Positions 47,175 to 56,692 are shown, counted from the first letter of the stretch. The stretch: 64,000 nucleotides of DNA from an uncultured Spirochaetales bacterium (GCA_944393005.1 CALXYO010000007.1:58502-122501); one strand, 5' to 3'. Program-made: numbers and translations. Notes: a model not told the origin generated them from the sequence alone.

Positions 47175-48215
47175 ATGAAACAGAAAAGATATAACAGTGA
47201 GGAATTCGCCTACGTATATGTGGTAAAGAATCCTTCATATAATGATATAACACTGGCGGCATGGGACTCTGTTCTTTATGCCGGCACTCCGGTCATCTAT
47301 GATACGCGTTACGGCCTGGATCTCGGTTTTGTTCTGGGCCCTGCGCCTCAGCCGGACGGAAGGGAAAGTGCGGGTGATGCCAGTGTGCATGGTGCCTGTC
47401 TGCACTTCGGCACTGAGGCAGAAGAGGCGGCAGAGGAAGAAGCGGATCTTTCAAGCCGTGATGTGCATCAGTGTGAATACTGCATGGGCTGTCAGGTTGC
47501 AAAGGAACCTGAGAAGATAAAGGTCGAAGGGGACGTGCCATGGCTTGATCATCTGGCAACGCCTTCCGAGATGGCAAAATACAATGAGAACAGTGCCAGA
47601 GAGGAAAGGGCAAGCAGCATCTGCAAGGAAAAGATAGCAAAACATGGTCTGAACATGAAGCTCATCACAAGTCATTTTCTTCTGGGAGAGCCGAAGGTGA
47701 TATTCTTCTTCACGGCTGACGAGCGGGTTGATTTCCGTGATCTTGTCAAGGACCTTGTTGCGGTTTTCAAGATGAGGATAGAACTGCGTCAGGTGGGAGT
47801 GAGAGATGAAAGCCGGCTTATCGGAGGGCTTTCCGTGTGCGGCAGGGATTACTGCTGCCATTGCATAACCGACAAGATGCAGCCTGTATCCATCAAGATG
47901 GCAAAGGAGCAGAACCTTTCGCTCAATTCCATGAAGATATCAGGGCCGTGCGGCCGTCTTCTGTGCTGTCTTGCCTATGAATATGACTATTATGTGGAAG
48001 AAAAGGCTAACATGCCGCCTGAGGGAACTAAGATAAGGATCGACCATGATCTGTGGAGAGTGAGTGAAGTCAATATTCTCTCCCGCCAGGTTGTCCTCAG
48101 TGCCAGCGAGAACCGTACTCTCTATATTCCTTTTGAGGAATTCTACTATGATGAGGAGAGCGCTCACTGGTGCGTCAACGAAGAGTATCAGGACGATCTG
48201 TTCAGCCCTGACTAA
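47175..48215 (+). CDS. ricT: PSP1-domain protein RicT (YaaT)
   Basis: A 346-residue PSP1 protein. The core has VIFFFTADERVDFRDLVKDL, RIELRQVGVRDESRLIGG, GRDYCCHCITDK and ISGPCGRLLCCLAYEYDYY, whose cysteines can hold Fe-S clusters in the Bacillus RicAFT complex. RicT there works with RNase Y, also encoded here (30809). A cysteine-rich segment HQCEYCMGCQ lies near residue 97. The ATG has no Shine-Dalgarno, and upstream sequence is T-rich. Confidence 0.88.
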   Translation: MKQKRYNSEEFAYVYVVKNPSYNDITLAAWDSVLYAGTPVIYDTRYGLDLGFVLGPAPQPDGRESAGDASVHGACLHFGTEAEEAAEEEADLSSRDVHQCEYCMGCQVAKEPEKIKVEGDVPWLDHLATPSEMAKYNENSAREERASSICKEKIAKHGLNMKLITSHFLLGEPKVIFFFTADERVDFRDLVKDLVAVFKMRIELRQVGVRDESRLIGGLSVCGRDYCCHCITDKMQPVSIKMAKEQNLSLNSMKISGPCGRLLCCLAYEYDYYVEEKANMPPEGTKIRIDHDLWRVSEVNILSRQVVLSASENRTLYIPFEEFYYDEESAHWCVNEEYQDDLFSPD

Positions 48216-48243
48216 ACAAATACTATTTTCTTAAAATATTGTA

Positions 48244-48272
48244 TTGACCGAACTTAGGCTTTATGATAGTTT
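48244..48272 (+). promoter_or_regulatory. Possible rpsT promoter
   Basis: TTGACC (48244-48249) with TAGTTT (48267-48272) at 17 bp. A better -10 (TATGAT, 48262) is too close to the -35, so the exact box is uncertain. Confidence 0.4.
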
Positions 48273-48280
48273 ACATAATC

Positions 48281-48296
48281 GCAGTCCTGAGACTGC
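48281..48296 (+). promoter_or_regulatory. Hairpin in the rpsT leader
   Basis: GCAGTC, loop CTGA, GACTGC, a short perfect stem-loop in the predicted 5' UTR of rpsT. There is no T run. S20 is autoregulated in E. coli, but a role for this stem is only a guess. Confidence 0.35.
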
Positions 48297-48343
48297 CTGA
48301 AAAAATTAATGAAATTTCTATTATATAGAAACGGAGGAATAGC

Positions 48344-48604
48344 GTGTCTAATAAATCTGCTGAAAAGAGAGAACGCCAGAATGCAAAGCGCAGAATGCAC
48401 AATCGTCAGGCCAAGAGTACAGTTCGTACAGCAATCAAGAAGTTTGATGCTGCGGTAGCGGCAAAGGACAAGGCTGCTGCACAGGAAGCAATGGCTCTCA
48501 GCTTCAAGCTTCTCGATACTGCTGCCGGCAACGGTGTTCTTCACAGAAACACTGCAAGCAGGAAGAAATCCCGCATGTATAAAGCTTTTGCAAAGCTTGC
48601 CTGA
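48344..48604 (+). CDS. rpsT: 30S ribosomal protein S20
   Basis: An 86-residue three-helix S20, beginning with GTG (read as MSNKSAEKRERQNAKRR). GGAGG 6 nt upstream supports the GTG. The core RTAIKKFDAAVAAKD and the C-terminal HRNTASRKKSRMYKAF are typical. The GTG start is a known way to limit S20 synthesis in other bacteria (UUG in E. coli). It is followed by an HU gene. Confidence 0.95.
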   Translation: MSNKSAEKRERQNAKRRMHNRQAKSTVRTAIKKFDAAVAAKDKAAAQEAMALSFKLLDTAAGNGVLHRNTASRKKSRMYKAFAKLA

Positions 48605-48658
48605 TTTATTTTTTCGTGGGGTAAATAAATTTTTTTAACTTTCTCAGGAGAAATGAAC

Positions 48659-48979
48659 ATGGAAGATAAATTGACAAAAGCCGCGATGATTGAGAGCCTG
48701 CACAACAAGCTCGGTCTCTCCCGTACAGATATTCATGAAGTCATCGATGAACTTTTCGAAGAGATCAAGGACGGTCTCAAAGAGGATCGCGTGATTGAGC
48801 TCAGAGGATTCGGAACATTTGAGATCAGAACCCGCAAAGGCCGCGAGAAAGCCCGCAATCCGAAGACCGGTGATCTTGTTTCCGTTGAGACACACGGAGT
48901 TGCGATCTTCCGCCCTGGCAAGGAGCTGAAAGATGCAGTATGGAATCTCAGGGATTCCAGTTCCAAAGATTTTGAATAA
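48659..48979 (+). CDS. hup: HU/IHF-family DNA-binding protein
   Basis: A 106-residue bacterial histone-like protein. It has MIESLHNKLGLSRTDIHEVID, the signature GFGTFEIRTRKGREKARNPKTG with the Pro at the tip of the DNA-intercalating arm, and PGKELKDAVW. It is longer than E. coli HU (90), with short extensions at both ends, as in Borrelia Hbb. I prefer the ATG at 48659, 8 nt from AGGAG, to the one at 48653. Confidence 0.93.
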   Translation: MEDKLTKAAMIESLHNKLGLSRTDIHEVIDELFEEIKDGLKEDRVIELRGFGTFEIRTRKGREKARNPKTGDLVSVETHGVAIFRPGKELKDAVWNLRDSSSKDFE

Positions 48980-48994
48980 TTGTCGGAGCATTCA

Positions 48995-50689
48995 TTGAAG
49001 AACTATTATGTCAGAAGAGGCCTCAGAACTTACTGTTCTGAGGTTTTGGTTTTAATTATAAGTGCTTTCATTCTGTCTCTTGCCTTTCCGGGGTTTGTGA
49101 CAAGCTCCGGCTGGGGATGGATTGCATTCTTTGCCCTTATTCCGGTATTTGCAGTGATAAAGAACACCAGCTATAAAGCCGTGTGGGCATACGGATTTTT
49201 CTTCGGTGTCATATTCTACTGCTTTTTCAATTACTGGCTGCCCGGCTTCCATCCCGGAGCGATATATATAGTCACAGTCATAAAGGGAGGGGAAATGATG
49301 CTGCTTTTCCCTGCCCTGAAGATTGCCGCAAGCGCATTCAAGAGGTATGCCTTCATACCTCAGGCCTTCATATGGGCCGCCTACGCATATCTTTCGCAGA
49401 ACTGGTTCGCCGGCTACCCGTACGGTACGATCTGCTATGCCCTTTATGAATATCTTCCTCTCATCCAGATCGCTGATATCACGGGAATATGGGCAATCAT
49501 AATAATGATGATCCTTCCCCAGGCATGGCTCGGCTATTATTTTGCAGGCGTGTTTTCCGGTTCAGATGCGAATATTCTCCATTACTCCAAAAAGAGTATT
49601 GCTTTCATTACAGTCTATGCCGTTCTTTTCGCACTGTGGTTCGGATACGGAATCGTTTCAATAAAAGCTCAGGAAGAAAGAGTTCCGGACAGATACTGGA
49701 AAGTCGCCACTATCCAGCATAACCATGATTCATGGGAAGGCGGCTATCAGACGTATCTTCAGAATTTCAACAACCTGAGACGCCTTTCCCTTGAGGCGCT
49801 GCGCTATGATCCAGACATCGTGGTGTGGTCAGAGACCGCATTCGTTCCTTCTGTCTGGTGGCATATGAACTATTCATACGAAGGGGTCGGAAACACTATC
49901 GGAAACAGAGAGACAGCAGAGCTTGTACGGCGTTTCGTCTCTTTTGCAGAGGAGCTGGACAAACCTCTTCTCACCGGAAATCCGCGCGGTGTGCTCAAGG
50001 ATGAAAGCAAGCCTCCTATAGATCCTGTGACAGGAGAACTCAACAGAACTGATTACAATACAGTCATTCTCTTTGATGATGGAACGATAAAGCAGAGTTA
50101 TGCGAAACAACATCTTGTACCTTTCACAGAGCACTTCCCGTATAAGGACAGCATGCCATGGCTTTATGACATCCTGGTGTCGCTTGATTTCAACTGGTGG
50201 GAGAAGGGTGATGAGCCCGTTGTCTTTGACAGTGACGGAGTGAAGTTCTCGACACCTATCTGCTATGAGGATGTGTTCGGAGACATCTCCGCCGATTTCG
50301 TGAGAAACGGTGCCGATCTGATCATCAACATGACAAATGACAGATGGTCCGGGTGTGCCGAGGCTGCCACACAGCATGCGGCCATTGCGACATTCCGCTC
50401 TGTCGAAACCCGCAAGACGATGGTGAGAAGCACAAACAGCGGTTACACCTGCATGATCCTTCCAACCGGAGAGATCGTTGATCCTGTCGAGCAGTTCAAG
50501 ATGACCTACCACATCTATGACGTGCCTGTGTATGAGACGAAGAGTGCCGATGATTTGACATTCTATGTAAAGCATACCGATCTCTTTGCCTATATCTCGA
50601 TTGGAATTGCAGCTTTATCGGTTGTCTCAGGACTCTGCATGATTGTTTATGGCAGGTTTTCTCATAAGAAGGACATGAAGAATGTATAA
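48995..50689 (+). CDS. lnt: Apolipoprotein N-acyltransferase
   Basis: A protein of about 564 residues with several N-terminal transmembrane helices and a nitrilase-like periplasmic domain. It adds the third acyl chain to lipoproteins. The catalytic triad is visible as Glu280 (VVWSETAF), Lys371 (AKQHLVPF) and Cys423 (ICYEDVFG). No ATG fits; TTG at 48995 has GGAG 6 nt upstream, and TTG at 48980 is the alternative. The 3' end overlaps cinA by 8 bp. Confidence 0.92.
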   Translation: MKNYYVRRGLRTYCSEVLVLIISAFILSLAFPGFVTSSGWGWIAFFALIPVFAVIKNTSYKAVWAYGFFFGVIFYCFFNYWLPGFHPGAIYIVTVIKGGEMMLLFPALKIAASAFKRYAFIPQAFIWAAYAYLSQNWFAGYPYGTICYALYEYLPLIQIADITGIWAIIIMMILPQAWLGYYFAGVFSGSDANILHYSKKSIAFITVYAVLFALWFGYGIVSIKAQEERVPDRYWKVATIQHNHDSWEGGYQTYLQNFNNLRRLSLEALRYDPDIVVWSETAFVPSVWWHMNYSYEGVGNTIGNRETAELVRRFVSFAEELDKPLLTGNPRGVLKDESKPPIDPVTGELNRTDYNTVILFDDGTIKQSYAKQHLVPFTEHFPYKDSMPWLYDILVSLDFNWWEKGDEPVVFDSDGVKFSTPICYEDVFGDISADFVRNGADLIINMTNDRWSGCAEAATQHAAIATFRSVETRKTMVRSTNSGYTCMILPTGEIVDPVEQFKMTYHIYDVPVYETKSADDLTFYVKHTDLFAYISIGIAALSVVSGLCMIVYGRFSHKKDMKNV

Positions 50690-51926
50690 GGCTGCACTCA
50701 TACTTATAGGAACGGAAATCACACGGGGTATCATCCAGGATAAGCACTCACAGCTTGTCGGAAAGAATCTGACATCCATCGGCATCCATATGAGTCAGAT
50801 AGCCGCAGTGCCTGATGACGGTACAATTGAGGGGATTCTTTCTGCCATAGTCAGGAAAAATGATATCGTGATCATCACCGGCGGACTCGGGCCCACCAGT
50901 GATGACATGACAAGGCAGTGCATCGCAGATGTTGCCGGCAGTCCCCTTGAAGTGAATGAGGACAGCTGGAATGACCTTAAGCTGAAACTCGGTGACAGGC
51001 TCATTGGCGCGAATGAGAAACAATGTTACATTCCCCGCGGCTTCACCAGGATAAAAAACAGCAATGGCACCGCAGACGGATTTTACGGCAGGACTCAGGA
51101 AGGCTGCCTTATAATCTCTCTTCCCGGGCCTCCTGGGGAGATGAGCCCGATGTTCGAGGATGTCGTGATGCCTCTTCTCTCGCAGCTTTCAGGACACGGG
51201 GAAGAGGAAAGAAGGGAGTATTCCTCCTTCATCATAGCTGAGGCAAAGCTTGAGGATCTCACGCATCAGATCAACCCGTCTCTCAACTGGGCAACCCGGT
51301 TTCAGGACTACAAGATATCCCTGTATCTGTCGGGCGGCAGCGAAAAGGAGATGGATGATGCCGTCAGTGAACTGAGAAGAATGTGCGGCAGTCAGCTCAT
51401 TGCCGACGGATGCACATCTTCTCTTGAGCTTCTTGCTGGTCTTCTCAGGGGACAAGGACTGTCCCTGTCCTGTGCGGAAAGCTGTACCGGCGGACTTGCA
51501 TCTGCAATGCTGACGCATCTGGCGGGCTCTTCCTCCTATTTCTGCGGCTCAGTCGTGAGTTATTCGAATGAGGTCAAGGAAAATGTTCTCTCGGTGAGAA
51601 AAGAGACAATAGAAGAGCATGGAGCTGTAAGTGTGGAATGTGCAGCCGAGATGAGTGAAGGCGTCCGCCGCCTTACCTCAAGCGACTTCTCATTCTCCAT
51701 CACAGGCGTTGCCGGTCCCGGCGAGAGTGAGGCTAAAAAAGTTGGCACTGTCTGCTTTGCATTCTCCGGCAGAGGCAGGAAGACACAGTCTGTATGTCTC
51801 CATTTCTCCTCATGGGGAAGGGAATCAGTGCGACGCAAGAGCGTAAATGCCGCCCTAATTCTCATGAAAGAATTCATCGAATGTAATGATATTGCCTCTG
51901 TAACTGAAGGCTGGGCATATATTTAA
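50682..51926 (+). CDS. cinA: CinA family protein
   Basis: A 414-residue two-domain protein. The N-terminal molybdopterin-binding-like domain has LILIGTEITRGIIQD and IITGGLGPTSDDMT; the homologous domain in CinA/PncC fusions hydrolyses ADP-ribose or NMN-type compounds. The C-terminal nicotinamide-nucleotide amidase domain has SCAESCTGGLASAMLT and SITGVAGPGESEAKKVGTV. Its role is likely NAD salvage. The overlap with lnt implies coupling. It has no obvious Shine-Dalgarno of its own. Confidence 0.92.
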   Translation: MYKAALILIGTEITRGIIQDKHSQLVGKNLTSIGIHMSQIAAVPDDGTIEGILSAIVRKNDIVIITGGLGPTSDDMTRQCIADVAGSPLEVNEDSWNDLKLKLGDRLIGANEKQCYIPRGFTRIKNSNGTADGFYGRTQEGCLIISLPGPPGEMSPMFEDVVMPLLSQLSGHGEEERREYSSFIIAEAKLEDLTHQINPSLNWATRFQDYKISLYLSGGSEKEMDDAVSELRRMCGSQLIADGCTSSLELLAGLLRGQGLSLSCAESCTGGLASAMLTHLAGSSSYFCGSVVSYSNEVKENVLSVRKETIEEHGAVSVECAAEMSEGVRRLTSSDFSFSITGVAGPGESEAKKVGTVCFAFSGRGRKTQSVCLHFSSWGRESVRRKSVNAALILMKEFIECNDIASVTEGWAYI

Positions 51927-51992
51927 TTACATACTGGCTCATGCAGGAAGCAGAAGAGGAACTGACGTTTTCCTTCCTGTAGTCTTGTTTCC

Positions 51993-52044
51993 CCATGTCT
52001 TTTTTCAAATAATTCTTGAAACAAAAGCGGACATGGTGTATAAA
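51993..52044 (+). promoter_or_regulatory. rho promoter with overlapping inverted repeats
   Basis: TTGAAA (52016-52021) and TATAAA (52039-52044) are exactly 17 bp apart. The -35 is one arm of TTTCAA-N7-TTGAAA (52003-52021), and the spacer holds GACATGG (52030-52036), the partner of CCATGTC at 51993-51999. The nested arms can also form one long imperfect hairpin. The predicted rho leader is about 115 nt and has a small CCGG/CCGG stem-loop. Confidence 0.55.
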
Positions 52045-52164
52045 CTGAGGTGTGAGCCGGTATGAGTCCGGTTCTTATTCAGCAATAATAAATCCATACA
52101 GATTATATTTTCCTGATAATACATAAAAACAGACGAATCTTTATATAATTTTGGAGTTTACCAG

Positions 52165-54063
52165 GTGTCCTCAGACGAATTGTTTGAAAGTGAAGAACAG
52201 GCAGGTAATGAAAACGCAGCTGCCAGAAAAGTCAGGGTAGTGCGCAAAACTCGCAGCGTGAAAGTCAAAGTGAAGGCAAAAGACGAAGAATCTTCGCAGA
52301 ATGAAGAGGCCAGAAGTGCAGATGAAGCTCCGGCTCCCCGCAGGAGAGGCAGAAAGCCCAAGGCTCTGAAAATGAGCCGTAATGAGGATTCCACTGCCGA
52401 TCTTTTCCCTTCTGTCGAAAACGGAAGCCCTGCTGAGGCCGATGTGCCGGTTACAGCAGCCGGTTCCGATGTGCAGATGGTTGAAAAGACTGTGGAAGCG
52501 CCATCAGATACAGCAATGCAGACTGTTGCGGAAAACACTGTGGAAAGTGAAACTCCTGTACAGGCTGCAGAAGCCTCCGCTGAAGAGACTGCGGCAGAGG
52601 AAAGCCAGAGTCAGAGTGGTGCAGAGAGAAAGAACCGCTATTCAAAGTTCCAGAAAAAAGGAAAGAAGGGTGACAAGATTCAGAAACAGAGTGAGCCGGC
52701 CGTTCCGGATGTGAATCTGGATGAGAACCCGGACGCGCCGAAACTTTTCATTTCCGATCTCACTGTTCTTCCTCTTGATACCCTGCGTTCCCTTGCCCGT
52801 GAGAAAGGCATAAGCGAAGACACTATTCTTGACTGCCGCAAACAGGATCTCATCCGTGAGATGGCCAAGCTGCATGCCGCTTCCGGCGGTGCACTGATGA
52901 CTGAAGGCGTGCTTGAGGTGCTGAGCGAGGGATATGGCCTCATAAGATATGCCGTAAACAGCTATATCGGCGGCACAGAGGATGTATACGTTTCCCACAA
53001 CATGATAAAAACATGCGGTCTTAGAACCGGAGATACCGTTTACGGTCAGGTCCGCTCCCCGCGCGATAACGAAAGATTCATTGCTATGATCCGTGTCATA
53101 ACAGTGAACGGACTGAGTGCCCAGGAATCGAAACTCCGTGTTCCTTTCGATTCCCTCACTCCGCTTTTCCCGGATGAGAAGCTTCATCTCGAGTATCCGT
53201 CGGACCCGGAACATCCGGAGGAGATGGATATCTCCACAAGAGTGGTCGACCTTTTCTGTCCGATCGGAAAAGGGCAGCGTTCTCTTATCGTTGCACCTCC
53301 GAGAACGGGAAAGACTGTTCTCATGCAGAAGATTGCCAATGCGATCACCACGAATCATCCTGAAGTCAAGCTCATAGTCCTGCTTATTGACGAACGTCCG
53401 GAGGAAGTCACCGACATGAGACGCAATGTGAAGGCTGAAGTTGTCGCTTCCACATTTGATGAGCAGGCATCACGCCATGTCCAGGTTGCCGAAATGGTGA
53501 TAGAAAAGGCAAAGCGTCTTGTGGAACTGCATCAGGATGTGGTCATACTTCTTGATTCGATCACCCGTCTTGCACGTGCTTACAACCAGACTGTTCCGGC
53601 CTCAGGCAAGATCCTTTCCGGCGGTGTTGATTCAAATGCGCTTCATAAGCCAAAGAGATTCTTCGGTGCCGCGAGAAACATAGAGAACGGAGGCTCTCTC
53701 ACAATCATATCGACAGCGCTGATTGAAACCGGCAGCCGCATGGATGAAGTCATTTTCGAGGAATTCAAAGGTACCGGCAACAATGAGATCGTGCTTGACA
53801 GGCGCATGGCTGACAGCCGCAAGTTCCCCGCAATCAATCTGAAGAAGTCTGGAACACGCCGTGATGATCTTCTCCTCACCAAGGATGAGCTCGCCCGTCT
53901 CTGGCTGCTCAGGAATGCGGTGTCGAATATGGATGACAATGACATGTCTGTGTTCTTGATTGACAAGATGAGGAAAACTCATAATAATAAGGAGTTCCTG
54001 AGTTCTATGAGCGCAAGTGCCGTCAGCAGTGCTTCGTTTACGGCCAGTTCATACTATAAATGA
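52165..54063 (+). CDS. rho: Transcription termination factor Rho
   Basis: A 632-residue Rho. About 190 N-terminal residues are low-complexity: basic near 20-40 ([10 protein letters not shown]), then acidic, rich in Glu, Ala, Ser. The Rho N domain is at about 194-235, the RNA-binding cold-shock-like domain at 248-320, and the ATPase has Walker A PPRTGKT with Lys383, [26 protein letters not shown] and Q-loop/R-loop region [21 protein letters not shown]. The GTG start has GGAG 8 nt upstream. Confidence 0.96.
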   Translation: MSSDELFESEEQAGNENAAARKVRVVRKTRSVKVKVKAKDEESSQNEEARSADEAPAPRRRGRKPKALKMSRNEDSTADLFPSVENGSPAEADVPVTAAGSDVQMVEKTVEAPSDTAMQTVAENTVESETPVQAAEASAEETAAEESQSQSGAERKNRYSKFQKKGKKGDKIQKQSEPAVPDVNLDENPDAPKLFISDLTVLPLDTLRSLAREKGISEDTILDCRKQDLIREMAKLHAASGGALMTEGVLEVLSEGYGLIRYAVNSYIGGTEDVYVSHNMIKTCGLRTGDTVYGQVRSPRDNERFIAMIRVITVNGLSAQESKLRVPFDSLTPLFPDEKLHLEYPSDPEHPEEMDISTRVVDLFCPIGKGQRSLIVAPPRTGKTVLMQKIANAITTNHPEVKLIVLLIDERPEEVTDMRRNVKAEVVASTFDEQASRHVQVAEMVIEKAKRLVELHQDVVILLDSITRLARAYNQTVPASGKILSGGVDSNALHKPKRFFGAARNIENGGSLTIISTALIETGSRMDEVIFEEFKGTGNNEIVLDRRMADSRKFPAINLKKSGTRRDDLLLTKDELARLWLLRNAVSNMDDNDMSVFLIDKMRKTHNNKEFLSSMSASAVSSASFTASSYYK

Positions 54064-54120
54064 TGTCAGGCGTTCTGTGAAAGCAGAATGCATTATGATA
54101 GATGATAAGGAGAAAAGAAA

Positions 54121-54324
54121 ATGAAGAAGGACATTCACCCGGACTATCAGCTTCAGGAGATCAAGTGCTCCTGCGGCAACGTGATCAAGACAAAGTCAAC
54201 AGCCAAGAATCTCACCGTTGAAATCTGTTCTGCATGTCACCCGTTCTTTACAGGTACACAGAAGCTTGTCGACTCAACAGGACGTGTTGAGCGCTTCAAC
54301 AAGAGATACGGCAGAAAGAACTGA
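54121..54324 (+). CDS. rpmE: 50S ribosomal protein L31, zinc type
   Basis: A 67-residue zinc-binding L31. The ligand cysteines are Cys16, Cys18 (CSCG), Cys36 and Cys39 ([10 protein letters not shown]). It ends [14 protein letters not shown] as expected. AAGGAGA precedes the ATG. The rho-rpmE pairing is common in bacteria. A zinc-free paralogue is not seen here. Confidence 0.97.
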   Translation: MKKDIHPDYQLQEIKCSCGNVIKTKSTAKNLTVEICSACHPFFTGTQKLVDSTGRVERFNKRYGRKN

Positions 54325-54343
54325 AAACTTAAAGATTGCAGAG

Positions 54344-54379
54344 ACAGCGGTTGCAATTCACATGCTCCGCTGTTTTTTT
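54344..54379 (+). terminator. Terminator after rho-rpmE
   Basis: ACAGCGG (54344-54350) and CCGCTGT (54367-54373) form a 7-bp stem with a 16-nt loop, followed by six further T residues. Confidence 0.85.
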
Positions 54380-54462
54380 ATGATTTTGCGCCTGTGAATT
54401 CATGTTTGCATAAAAACCGCAGGACGTATTAGAATTGTAAATAAAAACGAAGAGGGGATGAG

Positions 54463-55647
54463 ATGGAGAAAGTAGCAGCATTCCATGAGCTGAACTACAA
54501 GAAAAAGGTGGAAGTCCTGGCTCAGGTGCCGGGAGTCGTGACGCTGATGGGCGCATTCTCGGACTTCTGCAACGGATACTGCATTGCCGGCACTGGCGCT
54601 CTCGGTCTCAGGGTGGCAATGTCCGCCAGAGACGATAACCTTGTACGCGTTTATGATGCGACCAAAAGTGACAAGAAACACTTCAACCTGAATTCACTGA
54701 AGTACAGAAAAGAGGATAGGTGGGCAAATTACGTCAAGGCTGTGTTCTCGATTCTCAGCGAGGAAGGAGTCACATTTCCTCACGGTTTTGACATCACCCT
54801 TAAAGGTGCTCTGCTTTTCTGTGATCAGCTCACGGTCTCATCTGCTGTCATAATGGGCTGCCTGATGGCGGTGGACAGTGCGCTTTCCCTCTCTCTCGGC
54901 AAGAAGGACCTCATAAGACTTTCCTATCGTGCGGCAACGGCATATTGCAGTGTTCCCATAAGATTCCGTGATCTTGTGACTCTTCTGTATGCGCAGAAAG
55001 GCAAAGTCCTCTATTTTGATCTCCAGAGCGTTTCATATGAACTTATCGACTGGCCGTTCACCGGAAGTCAGTATGGCATGATCCTTGATCCGTCCCTTCC
55101 TCCGCAGATTCTGCGCGAGGAGCTGGAAGAGAAGAGAATTGATGCCAGACTGTGCTGCAAGGAACTCAAGAAAAGACTTCCGTCCGATTACAAACTCAGA
55201 AATTACCCGGTGAAAGATCTGAAGAGCCATATCATAAAGGATCTTGATGAGCATGTTCGTCATACCTGCGAGTATGTGATAACCGAAAGCCAGATCGTAC
55301 AGAAAGGCTGCAGTGCGATAAAGGAGAAAAAAGCAAGATCATTCGGACGTTACCTCAATGATCTGTATATTGGAATGAGGGACGTTTTTGATGTAACATG
55401 TCCGGAGGTGGACTGGCTGATCAAGAGAGCCGGAGAGGCAGACGGAGTTTACGGCGCTTCATATGTCAGCAACGGTGCTTCCGGGTCAATCTTCATGATA
55501 CTTGAAGAGGACGGGGAGGCTGCCATAAAGAGCTGCATGGATGAATTCAAGAGAATCTTTGATTTCACGCCTGAGACAAGACCTTTCAACCCCGGCGGTC
55601 CCGCAGCGGTCCTGAAGGATTTCGATGAAAATACTGCTGGTCAATGA
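54463..55647 (+). CDS. Galactokinase-like GHMP protein with altered active site
   Basis: A 394-residue protein resembling galactokinase in length and layout. The GalK signature (PGRVNLIGEHTDY) is at residues 23-35 as PGVVTLMGAFSDF: the Arg, Glu and His that bind sugar are lost, the Asp is kept (Asp34). The ATP loop (GGLSSSA type) is reduced to CDQLTVSSA (120-128). Asp170 in RFRDLVTLL aligns with the catalytic Asp by spacing. The C-terminal glycine motif is SNGASGSIF. It is probably not a normal galactokinase. It overlaps surE by 23 bp. Confidence 0.65.
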   Translation: MEKVAAFHELNYKKKVEVLAQVPGVVTLMGAFSDFCNGYCIAGTGALGLRVAMSARDDNLVRVYDATKSDKKHFNLNSLKYRKEDRWANYVKAVFSILSEEGVTFPHGFDITLKGALLFCDQLTVSSAVIMGCLMAVDSALSLSLGKKDLIRLSYRAATAYCSVPIRFRDLVTLLYAQKGKVLYFDLQSVSYELIDWPFTGSQYGMILDPSLPPQILREELEEKRIDARLCCKELKKRLPSDYKLRNYPVKDLKSHIIKDLDEHVRHTCEYVITESQIVQKGCSAIKEKKARSFGRYLNDLYIGMRDVFDVTCPEVDWLIKRAGEADGVYGASYVSNGASGSIFMILEEDGEAAIKSCMDEFKRIFDFTPETRPFNPGGPAAVLKDFDENTAGQ

Positions 55648-56380
55648 TGACGGATATTCAAAAGAAGGAATAAAAGTGCTCGACAGGGCACTGAGCAGTG
55701 CCGGACATGAAGTCTGGGTTGTAGCTCCTTCCTCAAACAGGTCGGCGCAGAGCCATTCCATGAGCCTGAAAGGGGTGCTGGAAATGACAGGTTTCGCCCC
55801 GGAACACTATCACTGTTCGGGTTCTCCTGCCGACTGCATCCTTTATTCGCTAAAGGGTGGTCTTTTTCCATCCCTTCCCGATCTTGTCGTCTCCGGGATA
55901 AACTACGGCTATAACTGTTCAAGCGACATACTGTATTCCGGCACCTGCGCTGCTGCCTGTGAAGCCGTGCTCCAGGGTACGAGGGGCATCGCACTTTCAC
56001 ATGAGGCGGATGAGAACGGCCGTTACGAGTTCGAACGCGTGTGTGCCTTTTTCGTCAGGAATCTTGAGAAGCTTTATTCCCTTACAGGGGAAGACAGCTA
56101 TCTTAATATCAATTTTCCTCCTCATTTCAGAGAGGAGGTGGAATATGCCTCAGTCGGGCGCATTTTCTATCATGACATTCCCGAAATAATAGAGGAGAAA
56201 GACAGTAAGAAGCTCCTGCGCCTCAAGCCCGGTGCCGTCAAGAGGGATCTCACATCGCAGGGTATCAGGACGGACATTGAGATATGCATGGAAGGCAGGA
56301 TATCCCTTTCAGTTCTGAAAGTGAATCCTCAGGTCGATATGGATGTGCGTCCTGCTGTGACGGAGCTCTGCCTCTCATGA
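55625..56380 (+). CDS. surE: 5'/3'-nucleotidase SurE
   Basis: A 251-residue SurE phosphatase acting on nucleoside monophosphates. The metal site is ILLVNDDGYSKEGI (Asp8, Asp9), with SNRSAQSHSMSL, GSPADCILYSLKG and VSGINYGYNCSSDILYSGTC. It starts within the galactokinase-like gene with no clear Shine-Dalgarno, suggesting coupled translation. The stop overlaps the next ATG by 4 bases (ATGA). Confidence 0.93.
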   Translation: MKILLVNDDGYSKEGIKVLDRALSSAGHEVWVVAPSSNRSAQSHSMSLKGVLEMTGFAPEHYHCSGSPADCILYSLKGGLFPSLPDLVVSGINYGYNCSSDILYSGTCAAACEAVLQGTRGIALSHEADENGRYEFERVCAFFVRNLEKLYSLTGEDSYLNINFPPHFREEVEYASVGRIFYHDIPEIIEEKDSKKLLRLKPGAVKRDLTSQGIRTDIEICMEGRISLSVLKVNPQVDMDVRPAVTELCLS

Positions 56381-56679
56381 AATGGTGGGATGATATATGC
56401 ACGGGCTGCGGTCTGTGCTGTCATGAGAAAGTGAAGGTTGCCCCGCGTTCATATGTTCTTTATCTCAACAGCCGTTGCGGTTTCCTCTCCGATGACAATA
56501 AATGCACGGTATACGATGAGCGCTTTGAGAAATGTCCCTCATGCAGGAAAATGACACTCTTCCGCGCTGTTTTTGCCTCATGGCTCCCTCCTTCCTGCGC
56601 GTATGTCAGATGGGCAGAGAAACACCACATAAGATTTGCCCGCCGCTGTGAGTGGACATGCGAACTTGACGAGCTGTGA
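56377..56679 (+). CDS. YkgJ-type cysteine cluster protein
   Basis: A 100-residue protein with CTGCGLCCHEKV at residues 8-19, then CGFLSDDNKCTVYDERFEKCPSC. This matches the small YkgJ/UPF0153-like family thought to bind a metal or Fe-S cluster; its biochemical role is not known. I take the ATG at 56377 (ATGA overlap with surE). An earlier in-frame ATG at 56284 lies inside surE and adds sequence without family similarity. Confidence 0.8.
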   Translation: MKWWDDICTGCGLCCHEKVKVAPRSYVLYLNSRCGFLSDDNKCTVYDERFEKCPSCRKMTLFRAVFASWLPPSCAYVRWAEKHHIRFARRCEWTCELDEL

Positions 56680-56692
56680 TAATAGCTATAAT
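56666..56692 (+). promoter_or_regulatory. Probable promoter of the nifS-nifU genes
   Basis: A perfect TATAAT (56687-56692) lies about 35 bp before the nifS-like ATG. TTGACG at 56666-56671 gives a short 15-bp spacer, so the -35 is less certain. The -35 lies within the end of the preceding gene. Confidence 0.5.
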
